A model generated the notes under the pieces. That model was given only the letters and a program-made list of their open reading frames with translations, had not been told where the DNA came from and did no database searches. From contig OY282558.1 in assembly GCA_958295665.1 (NCBI GenBank), positions 36,477,045-36,541,044 on the forward strand: a stretch of DNA of 64,000 nt, read 5' to 3'. Position 1 is the first letter of the stretch. The number at the start of each line of letters is the position of its first letter. Of this stretch, positions 1-11,491 are shown one piece after another. A program made the position numbers and the translations under genes. This stretch comes from Tipula vernalis (taxonomy: Eukaryota > Arthropoda > Insecta > Diptera > Tipulidae).

Positions 1-13
1 TCGAGCGATCTAA

Positions 14-27
14 ATGCCCGTTGGCAT
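14..27. other. A-specific short hairpin ATGCC-CGTT-GGCAT
   Basis: This is a perfect 5-bp inverted repeat around a 4-base loop, inside the A-only segment. It is kept in nearly every A and every A-headed chimera and is absent from B, so it recurs about once per dimer. Rare copies alter one arm, for example AAATTCCC in units 1274, 2414 and 56258, and GGCACG in unit 17766. A 5-bp stem is short, so function is unproven. Confidence 0.7.
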
Positions 28-156
28 GACAATTACAGGTCTCAGCACCTATTGATAGAGGCATCAATCATCGAAATCGGAGCACAATTGCAGATTTTCG
101 TTTTTTTATTATGAATTTATGGGCTATAGTTCAGGCGATTTTCCATACAATTGAAC

Positions 157-177
157 TTTCTACGAAATGTGTAGAAA
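157..177. other. Unit-terminal dyad TTTCTAC-N7-GTAGAAA
   Basis: This is a perfect 7-bp inverted repeat with a 7-base spacer, ending 3 bp before the next unit. It is present in A units and in B units carrying allele F. The spacer is GAAATGT or GAAATAT. B allele L changes the left arm to TTATTAC, which destroys most of the pairing. In domain III most B units therefore lack an intact dyad, while every A keeps one. Confidence 0.75.
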
Positions 178-180
178 TAT

Positions 181-320
181 TCGATCGATCTACTGATAGA
201 GTCATCAATCAACCAAATCGGAACACAATTGCAGATTTTCGATTTTTATTATGGATTCATGGTCTATAGTTCAGGTGATTTTCCATAAAATTGAATTTTC
301 TACGAAATGTGTAGAAATAT
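181..320 (+). repeat. Reference B monomer (140 bp)
   Basis: B aligns with A along its whole length. It lacks the 39-bp A-only segment and has six Ts instead of seven in its T run, which together explain the 40-bp length difference. B-specific bases include ACTGATAGAGTC, AACCAAATCGGAAC, ATGGATTCATGGTC and CCATAAAATTGAAT. The main B polymorphism is at unit positions 119-120. TC (allele F, TTTTCTAC) keeps a dyad with GTAGAAA, and AT (allele L, TTATTAC) breaks it. A second B haplotype has AAAAGTGAAT and often TTCATTTT, as in units 13530, 16807, 23978 and 26615. Confidence 0.95.
183..190. other. GATCGATC palindrome at the A-to-next-unit junction
   Basis: The usual A-to-B junction reads TCGATCGATCT, which contains the 8-bp palindrome GATCGATC and the overlapping CGATCG. 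The usual B-to-A junction reads TCGAGCGATCT and lacks it. The palindrome therefore occurs once per dimer. It also occurs at most AA joins and at a few B-to-A joins (321, 2914, 4374, 6154). Confidence 0.7.
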
Positions 321-500
321 TCGATCGATCTAAATGCCCGTTGGCATGACAATTACAGGTCTCAGCACCTATTGATAGAGGCATCAATCATCGAAATCGG
401 AGCACAATTGCAGATTTTCGTTTTTTTATTATGAATTTATGGGCTATAGTTCAGGTGATTTTCCATACAATTGAACTTTCTACGAAATGTGTAGAAATAT

Positions 501-633
501 TCGATCGATCTACTGATAGAGTCATCAATCAACCAAATCGGAACACAATTGCAGATTTTCGTTTTTTATTATGGATTTATGGTCCAGGTGATTTTCCATA
601 ATATTGAATTTTCTACGAAATGTGTAGAAATAT
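501..633 (+). repeat. B monomer with 7-bp internal deletion
   Basis: The unit is 133 bp instead of 140. TATAGTT is missing from GGTCTATAGTTCAGG, leaving GGTCCAGG near 581-590. This is the only copy in the window where I saw this deletion. The same unit has ATATTGAAT rather than AAATTGAAT near 600. Confidence 0.85.
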
Positions 634-1273
634 TTGAGCGATCTAAATGCCCGTTGGCATGACAATTACAGATCTCAGCACCTATTGATAGAGGTATCAA
701 TCGTCGAAATCGGAGCACAATTGCAGATTTTCGTTTTTTTATTATGAATTTATGGGCTATAGTTCAGGTGATTTTCCATACAATTGAACTTTCTACGAAA
801 TGTGTAGAAATATTCGATCGATCTACTGATAGAGTCATCAATCAACCAAATCGGAACACAATTGCAGATTTTCGATTTTTATTATGGATTCATGGTCTAT
901 AGTTCAGGTGATTTTCCATAAAATTGAATTTTCTACGAAATGTGTAGAAATATTCGAGCGATCTAAATGCCCGTTGGCATGACAATTACAGGTCTCAGCA
1001 CCTATTGATAGAGGCATCAATCATCGAAATCGGAGCACAATTGCAGATTTTCGTTTTTTTATTATGAATTTATGGTCTATAGTTCAGGTGATTTTCCATA
1101 CAATTGAACTTTCTACGAAATATGTAGAAATATTCAATCGATCTACTGATAGAGTCATCAATCAACCAAATCGGAACACAATTGCAGATTTTCGTTTTTT
1201 ATTATGGATTCATGGTCTATAGTTCAGGTGATTTTCCATAAAATTGAATTTTCTACGAAATGTGTAGAAATAT

Positions 1274-2413
1274 TTGAGCGATCTAAATTCCCGTTGGCAT
1301 GACAATTACTGGTCTCAGCACCTATTGATAGAGGCATCAATCATCGAAATCGGAGCACAATTGCAGATTTTCGTTTTTTTATTATGAATTTATGGGCTAT
1401 AGTTCAGGTGATTTTCCATAATATTGAACTTTCTACGAAATATGTAGAAATATTCGATCGATCTAAATGCCCGTTGGCATGACAATTACAGGTCTCAGCA
1501 CCTATTGATAGAGGCATCAATCATCGAAATCGGAGCACAATTGCAGATTTTCGTTTTTTTATTATGAATTTATGGGCTATAGTTCAGGTGATTTTCCATA
1601 CAATTGAACTTTCTACGAAATATGTAGAAATATTCGATCGATCTACTGATAGAGTCATCAATCAACCAAATCGGAACACAATTGCAGATTTTCGTTTTTT
1701 ATTATGGATTCATGGTCTATAGTTCAGGTGATTTTCCATAAAATTGAATTTTCTACGAAATGTGTAGAAATATTCGAGCGATCTAAATGCCCGTTGGCAT
1801 GACAATTACAGGTCTCAGCACCTATTGATAGAGGCATCAATCATCGAAATCGGAGCACAATTGCAGATTTTCGTTTTTTTATTATGAATTTATGGGCTAT
1901 AGTTCAGGTGATTTTCCATACAATTGAACTTTCTACGAAATATGTAGAAATATTCAATCAATCTACTGATAGAGTCATCAATCAACCAAATCGGAACACA
2001 ATTGCAGATTTTCGTTTTTTATTATGGATTCATGGTCTATAGTTCAGGTGATTTTCCATAAAATTGAATTTTCTACGAAATGTGTAGAAATATTCGAGCG
2101 ATCTAAATGCCCGTTGGCATGACAATTACAGATCTCAGCACCTATTGATAGAGGCATCAATCATCGAAATCGGAGCACAATTGCAGATTTTCGTTTTTTT
2201 ATTATGAATTTATGGTCTATAGTTCAGGTGATTTTCCATACAATTGAACTTTCTACGAAATGTGTAGAAATATTCAATCGATCTACTGATAGAGTCATCA
2301 ATCAACCAAATCGGAACACAATTGCAGATTTTCGTTTTTTATTATGGATTCATGGTCTATAGTTCAGGTGATTTTCCATAAAATTGAATTTTCTACGAAA
2401 TGTGTAGAAATAT
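1274..2413 (+). repeat. Higher-order block of 1140 bp (AA-B-AB-AB)
   Basis: Units start at 1274 A, 1454 A, 1634 B, 1774 A, 1954 B, 2094 A and 2274 B. The leading A carries three linked markers: AAATTCCC after GATCT, TTACTGG in place of TTACAGG, and CATAATATTGAACT near its end. The markers recur at 2414. Confidence 0.85.
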
Positions 2414-3873
2414 TCGAGCGATCTAAATTCCCGTTGGCATGACAATTACTGGTCTCAGCACCTATTGATAGAGGCATCAATCATCGAAATCGGAGCACAA
2501 TTGCAGATTTTCGTTTTTTTATTATGAATTTATGGGCTATAGTTCAGGTGATTTTCCATAATATTGAACTTTCTACGAAATATGTAGAAATATTCGATCG
2601 ATCTAAATGCCCGTTGGCATGACAATTACAGGTCTCAGCACCTATTGATAGAGGCATCAATCATTGAAATCGGAGCACAATTGCAGATTTTCGTTTTTTT
2701 ATTATGAATTTATGGGCTATAGTTCAGGTGATTTTCCATACAATTGAACTTTCTACGAAATGTGTAGAAATATTCGATCGATCTACTGATAGAGTCATCA
2801 ATCAACCAAATCGGAACACAATTGCAGATTTTCGTTTTTTATTATGGATTCATGGTCTATAGTTCAGGTGATTTTCCATAAAATTGAATTTATTACGAAA
2901 TGTGTAGAAATATTCGATCGATCTAAATGCCCGTTGGCATGATAATTACAGGTCTCAGCACCTATTGATAGAGGCATCAATCATCGAAATCGGAGCACAA
3001 TTGCAGATTTTCGTTTTTTTATTATGAATTTATGGGCTATAGTTCAGGTGATTTTCCATACAATTGAACTTTCTACGAAATATGTAGAAATATTCAATCA
3101 ATCTACTGATAGAGTCATCAATCAACCAAATCGGAACACAATTGCAGATTTTCGTTTTTTATTATGGATTCATGGTCTATAGTTCAGGTGATTTTCCATA
3201 AAATTGAATTTTCTACGAAATGTGTAGAAATATTCGAGCGATCTAAATGCCCGTTGGCATGACAATTACAGGTCTCAGCACCTATTGATAGAGGCATCAA
3301 TCATCGAAATCGGAGCACAATTGCAGATTTTCGTTTTTTTATTATGAATTTATGGGCTATAGTTCAGGTGATTTTCCATACAATTGAACTTTCTACGAAA
3401 TATGTAGAAATATTCAATCAATCTACTGATAGAGTCATCAATCAACCAAATCGGAACACAATTGCAGATTTTCGTTTTTTATTATGGATTCATGGTCTAT
3501 AGTTCAGGTGATTTTCCATAAAATTGAATTTTCTACGAAATGTGTAGAAATATTCGAGCGATCTAAATGCCCGTTGGCATGACAATTACAGATCTCAGCA
3601 CCTATTGATAGAGGCATCAATCATCGAAATCGGAGCACAATTGCAGATTTTCGTTTTTTTATTATGAATTTATGGGCTATAGTTCAGGTGATTTTCCATA
3701 CAATTGAACTTTCTACGAAATGTGTAGAAATATTCGATCGATCTACTGATAGAGTCATCAATCAACCAAATCGGAACACAATTGCAGATTTTCGTTTTTT
3801 ATTATGGATTCATGGTCTATAGTTCAGGTGATTTTCCATAAAATTGAATTTTCTACGAAATGTGTAGAAATAT
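2414..3873 (+). repeat. Higher-order block of 1460 bp (AA-B-AB-AB-AB)
   Basis: This is the same design as the 1140-bp block to its left, with one more AB dimer. The leading A shares AAATTCCC, TTACTGG and CATAATATTGAACT with unit 1274, which supports descent from a common block. Two B units (3094, 3414) begin TCAATCAATC. B unit 2774 carries the L allele. Confidence 0.85.
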
Positions 3874-5653
3874 TCGAGCGATCTAAATGCCCGTTGGCAT
3901 GACAATTACAGGTCTCAGCACCTATTGATAGAGGCATCAATCATCGAAATCGGAGCACAATTGCAGATTTTCGTTTTTTTATTATGAATTTATGGGCTAT
4001 AGTTCAGGTGATTTTCCATAATATTGAACTTTCTACGAAATATGTAGAAATATTCGATCGATCTAAATGCCCGTTGGCATGACAATTACAGGTCTCAGCA
4101 CCTATTGATAGAGGCATCAATCATCGAAATCGGAGCACAATTGCAGATTTTCGTTTTTTTATTATGAATTTATGGGCTATAGTTCAGGTGATTTTCCATA
4201 CAATTGAACTTTCTACGAAATGTGTAGAAATATTCGATCGATCTACTGATAGAGTCATCAATCAACCAAATCGGAACACAATTACAGATTTTCGTTTTTT
4301 ATTATGGATTCATGGTCTATAGTTCAGGTGATTTTCCATAAAATATAATTTATTACGAAATGTGTAGAAATATTCGATCGATCTAAATGCCCGTTGGCAT
4401 GACAATTACAGGTCTCAGCACCTATTGATAGAGGCATCAATCATCGAAATCGGAGCACAATTGCAGATTTTCGTTTTTTTATTATGAATTTATGGGCTTT
4501 AGTTCAGGTGATTTTCCATACAATTGAACTTTCTACGAAATGTGTAGAAATATTCGATCGATCTACTGATAGAGTCATCAATCAACCAAATCGGAACACA
4601 ATTGCAGATTTTCGTTTTTTATTATGGATTCATGGTCTATAGTTCAGGTGATTTTCCATAAAATTGAATTTTCTACGAAATGTGTAGAAATATTCGAGCG
4701 ATCTAAATGCCCGTTGGCATGACAATTACAGGTCTCAGCACCTATTGATAGAGGCATCAATCATCGAAATCGGAGCACAATTGCAGATTTTCGTTTTTTT
4801 ATTATGAATTTATGGGCTATAGTTCAGGTGATTTTCCATACAATTGAACTTTCTACGAAATATGTAGAAATATTCAATCAATCTACTGATAGAGTCATCA
4901 ATCAACCAAATCGGAACACAATTGCAGATTTTCGTTTTTTATTATGGATTCATGGTCTATAGTTCAGGTGATTTTCCATAAAATTGAATTTTCTACGAAA
5001 TGTGTAGAAATATTCGAGCGATCTAAATGCCCGTTGGCATGACAATTACAGATCTCAGCACCTATTGATAGAGGCATCAATCATCGAAATCGGAGCACAA
5101 TTGCAGATTTTCGTTTTTTTATTATGAATTTATGGGCTATAGTTCAGGTGATTTTCCATACAATTGAACTTTCTACGAAATGTGTAGAAATATTCGATCG
5201 ATCTACTGATAGAGTCATCAATCAACCAAATCGGAACACAATTGCAGATTTTCGTTTTTTATTATGGATTCATGGTCTATAGTTCAGGTGATTTTCCATA
5301 AAATTGAATTTTCTACGAAATGTGTAGAAATATTCGAGCGATCTAAATGCCCGTTGGCATGACAATTACAGGTCTCAGCACCTATTGATAGAGGCATCAA
5401 TCATCGAAATCGGAGCACAATTGCAGATTTTTGTTTTTTTATTATGTATTTATGGGCTATAGTTCAGGTGATTTTCCATACAATTGAACTTTCTACGAAA
5501 TATGTAGAAATATTCGATCGATCTACTGATAGAGTCATCAATCAACCAAATCGGAACACAATTGCAGATTTTCATTTTTTATTATGGATTCATGGTCTAT
5601 AGTTCAGGTGATTTTCCATAAAATTGAATTTTCTACGAAATGTGTAGAAATAT
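3874..5653 (+). repeat. Higher-order block of 1780 bp (AA-B plus four AB)
   Basis: The leading A keeps only CATAATATTGAACT of the three markers. The block is exactly one dimer longer than the previous one. B unit 4234 ends AATATAATTTATTAC, an unusual variant of the L allele. Confidence 0.8.
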
Positions 5654-7434
5654 TCGAGCGATCTAAATGCCCGTTGGCATGACAATTACAGGTCTCAGCA
5701 CCTATTGATAGAGGCATCAATCATCGAAATCGGAGCACAATTGCAGATTTTCGTTTTTTTATTATGAATTTATGGGCTATAGTTCAGGTGATTTTCCATA
5801 CAATTGAACTTTCTACGAAATGTGTAGAAATATTCGATCGATCTAAATGCCCGTTGGCATGACAATTACAGGTCTCAGCACCTATTGATAGAGGCATCAA
5901 TCATCGAAATCGGAGCACAATTGCAGATTTTCGTTTTTTTATTATGAATTTATGGGCTATAGTTCAGGTGATTTTCCATACAATTGAACTTTCTACGAAA
6001 TATGTAGAAATATTCGATCGATCTACTGATAGAGTCATCAATCAACCAAATCGGAACACAATTGCAGATTTTCATTTTTTATTATGGATTCATGGTCTAT
6101 AGTTCAGGTGATTTTCCATAAAATTGAATTTTCTACGAAATGTGTAGAAATATTCGATCGATCTAAATGCCCGTTGGCATGACAATTACAGGTCTCAGCA
6201 CCTATTGATAGAGGCATCAATCATCGAAATCGGAGCACAATTGCAGATTTTCGTTTTTTTATTATGAATTTATGGGCTATAGTTCAGGTGATTTTCCATA
6301 CAATTGAACTTTCTACGAAATGTGTAGAAATATTCGATCGATCTACTGATAGAGTCATCAATCAACCAAATCGGAACACAATTGCAGATTTTCGTTTTTT
6401 ATTATGGATTCATGGTCTATAGTTCAGGGTGATTTTCCATAAAATTGAATTTTCTACGAAATGTGTAGAAATATTCGAGCGATCTAAATGCCCGTTGGCA
6501 TGACAATTACAGGTCTCAGCACCTATTGATAGAGGCATCAATCATCGAAATCGGAGCACAATTGCAGATTTTCGTTTTTTTATTATGAATTTATGGGCTA
6601 TAGTTCAGGTGATTTTCCATACAATTGAACTTTCTACGAAATATGTAGAAATATTCGATCGATCTACTGATAGAGTCATCAATCAACCAAATCGGAACAC
6701 AATTGCAGATTTTCGTTTTTTATTATGGATTCATGGTCTATAGTTCAGGTGATTTTCCATAAAATTGAATTTTCTACGAAATGTGTAGAAATATTCGAGC
6801 GCTCTTAATGCCCGTTGGCATGACAATTACAGGTCTCAGCATCTATTGATAGAGGCATCAATCATCGAAATCGGAGCACAATTGCAGATTTTCGTTTTTT
6901 TATTATGTATTTATGGGCTATAGTTCAGGTGATTTTCCATACAATTGAACTTTCTACGAAATATGTAGAAATATTCGATCGATCTACTGATAGAGTCATC
7001 AATCAACCAAATCGGAACACAATTGCAGATTTTCGTTTTTTATTATGGATTCATGGTCTATAGTTCAGGTGATTTTCCATACAATTGAATTTTCTACGAA
7101 ATGTGTAGAAATATTCGAGCGATCTAAATGCCCGTTGGCATGACAATTACAGGTCTCAGCACCTATTGATAGAGGCATCAATCATCGAAATCGGAGCACA
7201 ATTGCAGATTTTCGTTTTTTTATTATGAATTTATGGGCTATAGTTCAGGTGATTTTCCATACAATTGAACTTTCTACGAAATATGTAGAAATATTCGATC
7301 GATCTACTGATAGAGTCATCAATCAACCAAATCGGAACACAATTGCAGATTTTCGTTTTTTATTATGGATTCATGGTCTATAGTTCAGGTGATTTTCCAT
7401 AAAATTGAATTTATTACGAAATGTGTAGAAATAT
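5654..7434 (+). repeat. Higher-order block of 1781 bp (AA-B plus four AB)
   Basis: This block has the same unit order as 3874-5653, but its leading A lacks the CATAATATTGAACT marker. B unit 6334 has one inserted G (TCAGGGTGATT), giving 141 bp. A unit 6795 begins TCGAGCGCTCTTAATG, the first appearance of the TTAATG and CATCTATT A haplotype that is common in domain II. Confidence 0.8.
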
Positions 7435-7613
7435 TCGAGCGATCTAAATGCCCGTTGGCATGATAATTACAGGTCTCAGCACCTATTGATAGAGGCATCA
7501 ATCATCGAAATCGGAACACAATTGCAGATTTTCGTTTTTTATTATGGATTCATGGTCTATAGTTCAGGTGATTTTCCATAAAATTGAATTTTCTACGAAA
7601 TGTGTAGAAATAT
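7435..7613 (+). repeat. H1 chimeric unit (A head, B tail, 179 bp); first of 36
   Basis: The unit is A up to CATCGAAATCGG and B from GGAACAC on (six-T run, ATGGATTCATGGTC, CCATAAAATTG). The switch lies in the roughly 8 bp between those diagnostic sites. H1 heads usually carry T at unit position 30 (GATAATT), and tails usually carry allele F. H1 starts are 7435, 9534, 10033, 12172, 13670, 14489, 16128, 16947, 17766, 18265, 19264, 19763, 20442, 22401, 24118, 25577, 26755, 27574, 28073, 28572, 29391, 30210, 30709, 31707, 32526, 33024, 33702, 33881, 34700, 35199, 36517, 37195, 38193, 39511, 40010 and 41008. Confidence 0.9.
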
Positions 7614-10032
7614 TCGAGCGATCTTAATGCCCGTTGGCATGACAATTACAGGTCTCAGCATCTATTGATAGAGGCATCAATCATCGAAATCGGAGCACAA
7701 TTGCAGATTTTTGTTTTTTTATTATGTATTTATGGGCTATAGTTCAGGTGATTTTCCATACAATTGAACTTTCTACGAAATATGTAGAAATATTCGATCG
7801 ATCTACTGATAGAGTCATCAATCAACCAAATCGGAACACAATTGCAGATTTTCGTTTTTTATTATGGATTCATGGTCTATAGTTCAGGTGATTTTCCATA
7901 AAATTGAATTTTCTACGAAATGTGTAGAAATATTCAAGCGATCTAAATGCCCGTTGGCATGATAATTACAGGTCTCAGCACCTATTGATAGAGGCATCAA
8001 TCATCGAAATCGGGGCACAATTGCAGATTTTCGTTTTTTTATTATGAATTTATGGGCTATAGTTCAGGTGATTTTCCATACAATTGAACTTTCTACGAAA
8101 TGTGTAGAAATATTCGATCGATCTACTGATAGAGTCATCAATCAACCAAATCGGAACACAATTGCAGATTTTCGTTTTTTATTATGGATTCATGGTCTAT
8201 AGTTCAGGTGATTTTCCATAAAATTGAATTTTCTACGAAATGTGTAGAAATATTCGAGCGATCTAAATGCCCGTTGGCATGACAATTACAGGTCTCAGCA
8301 CCTATTGATAGAGGCATCAATCATCGAAATCGGAGCACAATTGCAGATTTTCGTTTTTTTATTATGAATTTATGGGCTATAGTTCAGGTGATTTTCCATA
8401 CAATTGAACTTTCTACGAAATATGTAGAAATATTCGATCGATCTACTGATAGAGTCATCAATCAACCAAATCGGAACACAATTGCAGATTTTCGTTTTTT
8501 ATTATGGATTCATGGTCTATAGTTCAGGTGATTTTCCATAAAATTGAATTTATTACGAAATGTGTAGAAATATTCGAGCGATCTAAATGCCCGTTGGCAT
8601 GACAATTACAGGTCTCAGCACCTATTGATAGAGGCATCAATCATCGAAATCGGAGCACAATTGCAGATTTTTGTTTTTTTATTATGTATTTATGGGCTAT
8701 AGTTCAGGTGATTTTCCATACAATTGAACTTTCTACGAAATATGTAGAAATATTCGATCGATCTACTGATAGAGTCATCAATCAACCAAATCGGAACACA
8801 ATTGCAGATTTTCGTTTTTTATTATGGATTCATGGTCTATAGTTCAGGTGATTTTCCATAAAATTGAATTTTCTACGAAATGTGTAGAAATATTCAAGCG
8901 ATCTAAATGCCCGTTGGCATGATAATTACAGGTCTCAGCACCTATTGATAGAGGCATCAATCATCGAAATCGGGGCACAATTGCAGATTTTCGTTTTTTT
9001 ATTATGAATTTATGGGCTATAGTTCAGGTGATTTTCCATACAATTGAACTTTCTACGAAATGTGTAGAAATATTCGATCGATCTACTGATAGAGTCATCA
9101 ATCAACCAAATCGGAACACAATTGCAGATTTTCGTTTTTTATTATGGATTCATGGTCTATAGTTCAGGTGATTTTCCATAAAATTGAATTTTCTACGAAA
9201 TGTGTAGAAATATTCGAGCGATCTAAATGCCCGTTGGCATGACAATTACAGGTCTCAGCACCTATTGATAGAGGCATCAATCATCGAAATCGGAGCACAA
9301 TTGCAGATTTTCGTTTTTTTATTATGAATTTATGGGCTATAGTTCAGGTGATTTTCCATACAATTGAACTTTCTACGAAATATGTAGAAATATTCGATCG
9401 ATCTACTGATAGAGTCATCAATCAACCAAATCGGAACACAATTGCAGATTTTCGTTTTTTATTATGGATTCATGGTCTATAGTTCAGGTGATTTTCCATA
9501 AAATTGAATTTATTACGAAATGTGTAGAAATATTCGAGCGATCTAAATGCCCGTTGGCATGATAATTACAGGTCTCAGCACCTATTGATAGAGGCATCAA
9601 TCATCGAAATCGGAACACAATTGCAGATTTTCGTTTTTTATTATGGATTCATGGTCTATAGTTCAGGTGATTTTCCATAAAATTGAATTTTCTACGAAAT
9701 GTGTAGAAATATTCGAGCGACCTAAATGCCCGTTGGCATGATAATTACAGGTCTCAGCACCTATTAATAGAGGCATCAATCATCGAAATCGGAGCACAAT
9801 TGCAGATTTTCGTTTTTTTATTATGTATTTATGGGCTATAGTTCAGGTGATTTTCCATACAATTGAACTTTCTACGAAATATGTAGAAATATTCGATCGA
9901 TCTACTGATAGAGTCATCAATCAACCAAATCGGAACACAATTGCAGATTTTCATTTTTTATTATGGATTCATGGTCTATAGTTCAGGTGATTTTCCATAA
10001 AATTGAATTTTCTACGAAATGTGTAGAAATAT

Positions 10033-10211
10033 TCAAGCGATCTAAATGCCCGTTGGCATGACAATTACAGGTCTCAGCACCTATTGATAGAGGCATCAAT
10101 CATCGAAATCGGAACACAATTGCAGATTTTCGTTTTTTATTATGGATTCATGGTCTATAGTTCAGGTGATTTTCCATACAATTGAACTTTCTACGAAATG
10201 TGTAGAAATAT
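10033..10211 (+). repeat. Double-switch unit A-B-A (179 bp)
   Basis: The unit starts as A, switches to B at the usual H1 point (GGAACAC, ATGGATTCATGGTC), then returns to A at CCATACAATTGAAC and is followed by a B unit. It is the only double-switch copy I found. It fits a short conversion tract of B sequence inside an A unit, including loss of one T from the T run. Confidence 0.8.
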
Positions 10212-11491
10212 TCGATCGATCTACTGATAGAGTCATCAATCAACCAAATCGGAACACAATTGCAGATTTTCGTTTTTTATTATGGATTCATGGTCTATAG
10301 TTCAGGTGATTTTCCATAAAATTGAATTTTCTACGAAATGTGTAGAAATATTCGAGCGATCTAAATGCCCGTTGGCATGACAATTACAGGTCTCAGCACC
10401 TATTGATAGAGGCATCAATCATCGAAATCGGAGCACAATTGCAGATTTTCGTTTTTTTATTATGAATTTATGGGCTATAGTTCAGGTGATTTTCCATACA
10501 ATTGAACTTTCTACGAAATGTGTAGAAATATTCGATCGATCTACTGATAGAGTCATCAATCAACCAAATCGGAACACAATTGCAGATTTTCGTTTTTTAT
10601 TATGGATTCATGGTCTATAGTTCAGGTGATTTTCCATAAAATTGAATTTTCTACGAAATGTGTAGAAATATTCGAGCGATCTAAATGCCCGTTGGCATGA
10701 CAATTACAGGTCTCAGCACCTATTGATAGAGGCATCAATCATCGAAATCGGAGCACAATTGCAGATTTTCGTTTTTTTATTATGAATTTATGGGCTATAG
10801 TTCAGGTGATTTTCCATACAATTGAACTTTCTACGAAATATGTAGAAATATTCGATCGATCTACTGATAGAGTCATCAATCAACCAAATCGGAACACAAT
10901 TGCAGATTTTCATTTTTTATTATGGATTCATGGTCTATAGTTCAGGTGATTTTCCATAAAATTGAATTTTCTACGAAATGTGTAGAAATATTCAAGCGAT
11001 CTAAATGCCCGTTGGCATGACAATTACAGGTCTCAGCACCTATTGATAGAGGCATCAATCATCGAAATCGGAGCACAATTGCAGATTTTCGTTTTTTTAT
11101 TATGAATTTATGGGCTATAGTTCAGGTGATTTTCCATACAATTGAACTTTCTACGAAATATGTAGAAATATTCGATCGATCTAAATGCCCGTTGGCATGA
11201 CAATTACAGGTCTCAGCACCTATTGATAGAGGCATCAATCATCGAAATCGGAGCACAATTGCAGATTTTCGTTTTTTTATTATGAATTTATGGGCTATAG
11301 TTCAGGTGATTTTCCATACAATTGAACTTTCTACGAAATGTGTAGAAATATTCGATCGATCTACTGATAGAGTCATCAATCAACCAAATCGGAACACAAT
11401 TGCAGATTTTCGTTTTTTATTATGGATTCATGGTCTATAGTTCAGGTGATTTTCCATAAAATTGAATTTTCTACGAAATGTGTAGAAATAT

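Larger units (their letters stand above)
1..180 (+). repeat. Reference A monomer (180 bp)
   Basis: This first complete A unit serves as the reference. Its landmarks in unit positions are: an A-only segment at 12-50 absent from B; a short hairpin at 14-27; diagnostic A bases at 82 (GGAGCAC) and in the ATGAATTTATGGGC stretch; a 7-T run at 101-107; CCATACAATTGAAC near 144-156; and a dyad at 157-177. Sites that vary between A copies include 30 (C or T), 87 (A or G), 169 (G or A), the bases after GATC (TAAATG, TTAATG or GTAATG), CACCTATT versus CATCTATT, and ATGAATTT versus ATGTATTT. This copy also carries a private C in TCAGGCGATT. GC is about 37%. Confidence 0.95.
1..1273 (+). repeat. Four AB dimers at the left edge
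   Basis: Units start at 1 A, 181 B, 321 A, 501 B (133 bp), 634 A, 814 B, 954 A and 1134 B. The run has no AA doublet and is either the tail of a block that begins outside the window or plain dimer sequence. Confidence 0.85.
1..7434 (+). repeat. Domain I: A and B monomers only, AA-punctuated higher-order blocks
   Basis: By hand count this domain has 25 A and 21 B units and no A/B chimera. Twenty-five times 180 plus 21 times 140, minus 7 and plus 1 for two indels, equals 7434. From 1274 it resolves into four consecutive blocks that each begin with two A units. B starts vary (TCGATCGATC, TCAATCGATC, TCAATCAATC), mostly by changes at CpG. The first 1273 bases are simple AB alternation with one 133-bp B. 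Confidence 0.85.

Noticed and set aside
91..110. Terminator-like T run after CAGATTTTCG
   Set aside because: No stable GC-rich hairpin directly precedes the T run, and there is no transcription unit. It is a fixed part of every monomer.
120..145. tRNA-like A and B boxes (TTGGCATGAC, GTTCAGGTGA), suggesting a tRNA-derived origin
   Set aside because: The matches to the polymerase III box consensus are partial, spacing and flanks do not allow a cloverleaf, and no CCA-like end is present.
95..145. Phased T tracts giving intrinsic DNA curvature
   Set aside because: T runs at unit positions 95-98, 101-107 and 139-142 are suggestive, but their spacing is not clearly in step with the helix, and I cannot calculate curvature here.
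1..320. CENP-B box
   Set aside because: The required pattern TTCGnnnnAnnCGGG is not matched in A or B on either strand. TTCGTTTTTT and CCCGTTGGC each match only part of it.
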